Part shown: positions 5,075 to 6,261 of the stretch, in pieces
How the letters are laid out: every line of letters starts with the position of its first letter
Position numbering within the stretch: the first letter of the stretch is position 1
NCBI GenBank assembly: GCA_018399295.1
Contig: JAGYOO010000089.1
Location: 1-6,261, forward strand
Length of the DNA: 6,261 nt
DNA from: Candidatus Omnitrophota bacterium
Lineage (GTDB): Bacteria; Omnitrophota; Gorgyraeia; B26-G9
Reading direction: 5' to 3'
Translations under genes and position numbers: made by a program
The notes under the pieces: generated by a model
Database searches by the model: none
Told to the model about the DNA's origin: nothing
The model's input: the letters and a program-made list of their open reading frames with translations, nothing else

Positions 5075-6189
5075 TTATTTCTCCCTTTAACCAACGCCTG
5101 CTCTTTGAGCACCCGTTTCAGGACGGTTATAAAGGCGCGGTTTTCCCTGTTGGTTCCGGCGGTTACCCGGATAAAATTTGGCAAACCCCAGGCCGTCATC
5201 TCCCGGACAATTATTCCGCTCTTCAGGAGACTGTCGTAGACCGCAGGGCCACGGGTACCAACATTGACCAGAATAAAATTCGTAACACTGGGAACAAAAA
5301 ACAGATTCAGTTTCCGAAACTCCGAAGACAGATAGCTTACTCCGGAACGCGCCAACTGCACCGAACGCAGCAGATGCCGGCGGTCTTCCAGGGCCTCCAC
5401 GGCAGCGACCTGAGCAAGAGAGTTCACGTTAAATGGATCGCGAACCTGGTTAAGAGAGGAGATTATTTCCGGAGCGGCCGCGGCCCAACCCACTCTCAGA
5501 CCGGCCAAAGCGTAAACCTTGGAAAAAGTCCGGGCAACAATAACATTCCCCTTACGAATGTACCGCAGGGAATCCGGATAATCCCGGGCCTGAACATACT
5601 CATGATAAGCCTCATCCATAAATACGATGACATTTTTGGGCAGGCTCTCGAGAAAATTTTCAAGTTCGATCCGGTTCACATAACTTCCGGTCGGATTATC
5701 GGGATTAGCGATAAATACCAGCTTAGTCCTGGCCGTGATTTTAGCCCGCATCGCAGGCAGATCGTAGCGAAAGGCCTTCAGCGGCACTGCCTTGACTTTC
5801 GCCTCTGCCAGCTGAGCCGCGATTCGGTAGATCAAAAAGGTCGGCTCAGCAATTACAACTTCTTCCCCTCGGTTAAGAAACGCCCGCAACGCCATAATTA
5901 TGACTTCATCCGAGCCGTTTCCCACTACTATATTTTCAGACTTAAGCCGAAACCGGCGAGCCAGGGCGCGACGCATATAGAATGCTCCGGCATCCGGATA
6001 GCGATTGAGCTCAGGCGTTGCCTTTTTAATAGCCGCCATTACCCTTGGTGAAGGACCCAGCGGATTCTCATTTGAGGCCATTTTAGAGACTGTCTTAAGT
6101 CCCAGTTCCCGCTTTACTTCAGATACAGGCTTACCTGGTTTATATGGTTTCAGCCCGTCAAGGCAAGCCCGAGTCAATTTTTCGCTCAT
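5071..6189 (-). CDS. hisC: HisC-family PLP aminotransferase (histidinol-phosphate / aromatic aminotransferase)
   Basis: This is a fold-type I PLP aminotransferase of the HisC family, 372 aa from the ATG, the normal family length. Visible motifs, numbered from that ATG: ASNENPLGPSP near 38-48, YPDAGAFY near 64-71, the PLP phosphate-binding GNGSDE near 90-95, NPDNPTG with the PLP-ring Asn165, FMDEAYHEY with Asp192 and Tyr195, and RTFSKVYALAGLRVGW with Schiff-base Lys224 and phosphate-contacting Arg232. Arg341 in FIRVTAGT should bind the substrate carboxylate. HisC normally transfers an amino group from glutamate to imidazole-acetol phosphate in histidine synthesis. Here it lies between pheA and aroF/tyrA with no his genes in view, so it probably also, or mainly, aminates phenylpyruvate and 4-hydroxyphenylpyruvate. 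That role is inferred from context, because sequence motifs alone do not separate HisC from related aromatic aminotransferases. The stop overlaps the aroF start by 4 nt (ATGA). Confidence 0.9.
   Translation of the reverse strand: MSEKLTRACLDGLKPYKPGKPVSEVKRELGLKTVSKMASNENPLGPSPRVMAAIKKATPELNRYPDAGAFYMRRALARRFRLKSENIVVGNGSDEVIIMALRAFLNRGEEVVIAEPTFLIYRIAAQLAEAKVKAVPLKAFRYDLPAMRAKITARTKLVFIANPDNPTGSYVNRIELENFLESLPKNVIVFMDEAYHEYVQARDYPDSLRYIRKGNVIVARTFSKVYALAGLRVGWAAAAPEIISSLNQVRDPFNVNSLAQVAAVEALEDRRHLLRSVQLARSGVSYLSSEFRKLNLFFVPSVTNFILVNVGTRGPAVYDSLLKSGIIVREMTAWGLPNFIRVTAGTNRENRAFITVLKRVLKEQALVKGRNK
5081..5088 (-). promoter_or_regulatory. Ribosome binding site of aroF inside the hisC 3' end
   Basis: AAAGGGAG lies within the last codons of hisC and ends 6 nt before the aroF ATG (5072-5074), which itself overlaps the hisC TGA as ATGA. 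This is good spacing and typical of translational coupling within an operon. Confidence 0.7.
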
Positions 6190-6198
6190 GCGGAATTT

Positions 6199-6204
6199 CT
6201 CCTT
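6199..6204 (-). promoter_or_regulatory. Ribosome binding site that fixes the hisC start
   Basis: AAGGAG lies 9 nt upstream of the ATG at 6187-6189. It sits downstream of, and inside, the longer reading frame that begins with TTG at 6208-6210, so it supports the ATG and argues against the TTG. Its first two bases are the last two of the pheA stop codon, which suggests that translation passes directly from pheA to hisC. Confidence 0.8.
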
Positions 6205-6261
6205 AATCAAATTGTGGATAAGAACCGAGGACCTTTAGAAAATTAGTCTTCTTCTCCGGAT
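6203..6261 (-). CDS. pheA: Prephenate dehydratase (PheA), C-terminal tail only
   Basis: Only the last 18 codons of this gene lie in the window. The frame reads P-E-K-K-T-N-F-L-K-V-L-G-S-Y-P-Q-F-D and then TAA at 6203-6205. The stretch FLKVLGSYP is a hallmark of the end of the C-terminal ACT domain of prephenate dehydratases and chorismate mutase-prephenate dehydratases. These enzymes convert prephenate to phenylpyruvate, and the ACT domain senses phenylalanine. The stop codon overlaps the ribosome binding site of the next gene (AAGGAG, 6199-6204), and 13 nt separate the stop from the hisC ATG, so the two are co-transcribed. The context fits: hisC, DAHP synthase and tyrA follow directly. The call rests on a short motif plus synteny. 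Whether an AroQ chorismate mutase domain is fused at the N-terminus cannot be seen. Confidence 0.8.
   Translation of the reverse strand, partial: PEKKTNFLKVLGSYPQFD

Noticed and set aside
5374..6051. A 225-codon open frame on the plus strand opposite hisC
   Set aside because: Antisense shadow of a well-supported aminotransferase; no family or ribosome binding site recognised.
6190..6210. Extension of hisC to a TTG at 6208-6210
   Set aside because: The good Shine-Dalgarno (6199-6204) is inside this extension and points to the ATG at 6189; the TTG also overlaps the pheA stop region without its own ribosome binding site.
1..6261. tRNA, rRNA, CRISPR arrays, insertion sequences, attachment sites, defence or toxin genes
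   Set aside because: Nearly all of the window is covered by housekeeping coding sequence; no spaced direct repeats, transposase motifs or RNA-gene folds were seen.

Overview
The window holds the downstream part of one housekeeping operon read entirely on the minus strand. In transcription order it runs from the 3' tail of pheA (prephenate dehydratase, cut by the window edge) through hisC-family aminotransferase, aroF-type DAHP synthase, tyrA (prephenate dehydrogenase), cmk (cytidylate kinase) and plsC (lysophosphatidate acyltransferase) to rpsA (ribosomal protein S1). The genes are packed head to tail. hisC and aroF overlap by 4 nt, cmk and plsC overlap by 7 nt, and aroF-tyrA are 4 nt apart. 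The two larger gaps are 44 nt (tyrA-cmk) and 97 nt (plsC-rpsA). A strong rho-independent terminator follows rpsA by about 20 nt. The last ~120 nt at the low-coordinate end are AT-rich and show no convincing gene.

The upstream half is the phenylalanine/tyrosine branch. AroF makes DAHP from phosphoenolpyruvate and erythrose-4-phosphate at the entry to the shikimate pathway. TyrA and PheA take prephenate to the two aryl-pyruvates, and the HisC-type transaminase is well placed to aminate them. The downstream half is growth machinery: CMP/dCMP phosphorylation, phosphatidic acid synthesis and mRNA binding by the ribosome. rpsA seems able to uncouple from the rest, because a near-consensus sigma-70-type promoter overlaps the plsC stop codon.

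Organism: a Gram-negative-type bacterium with moderate GC coding sequence. Operons of the pheA-(hisC)-aroF-tyrA-aroA-cmk-(plsC/ispH)-rpsA type are known from Deltaproteobacteria and several deep or uncultured phyla. The combination with hisC, plsC and a six-domain S1 makes me think of Candidatus Omnitrophota or a relative, but this is an inference from gene order and not a firm assignment.

I see no mobile element, CRISPR, tRNA, toxin or defence gene, and no clearly new system. The points worth a second look are the absence of aroA from its usual slot between tyrA and cmk, the rpsA leader (promoter, competing hairpins, and an out-of-frame ATG better placed for the Shine-Dalgarno than the true start), a cmk start without a ribosome binding site that lies inside a 17-codon ORF, and a changed nucleotide-recognition residue in Cmk.
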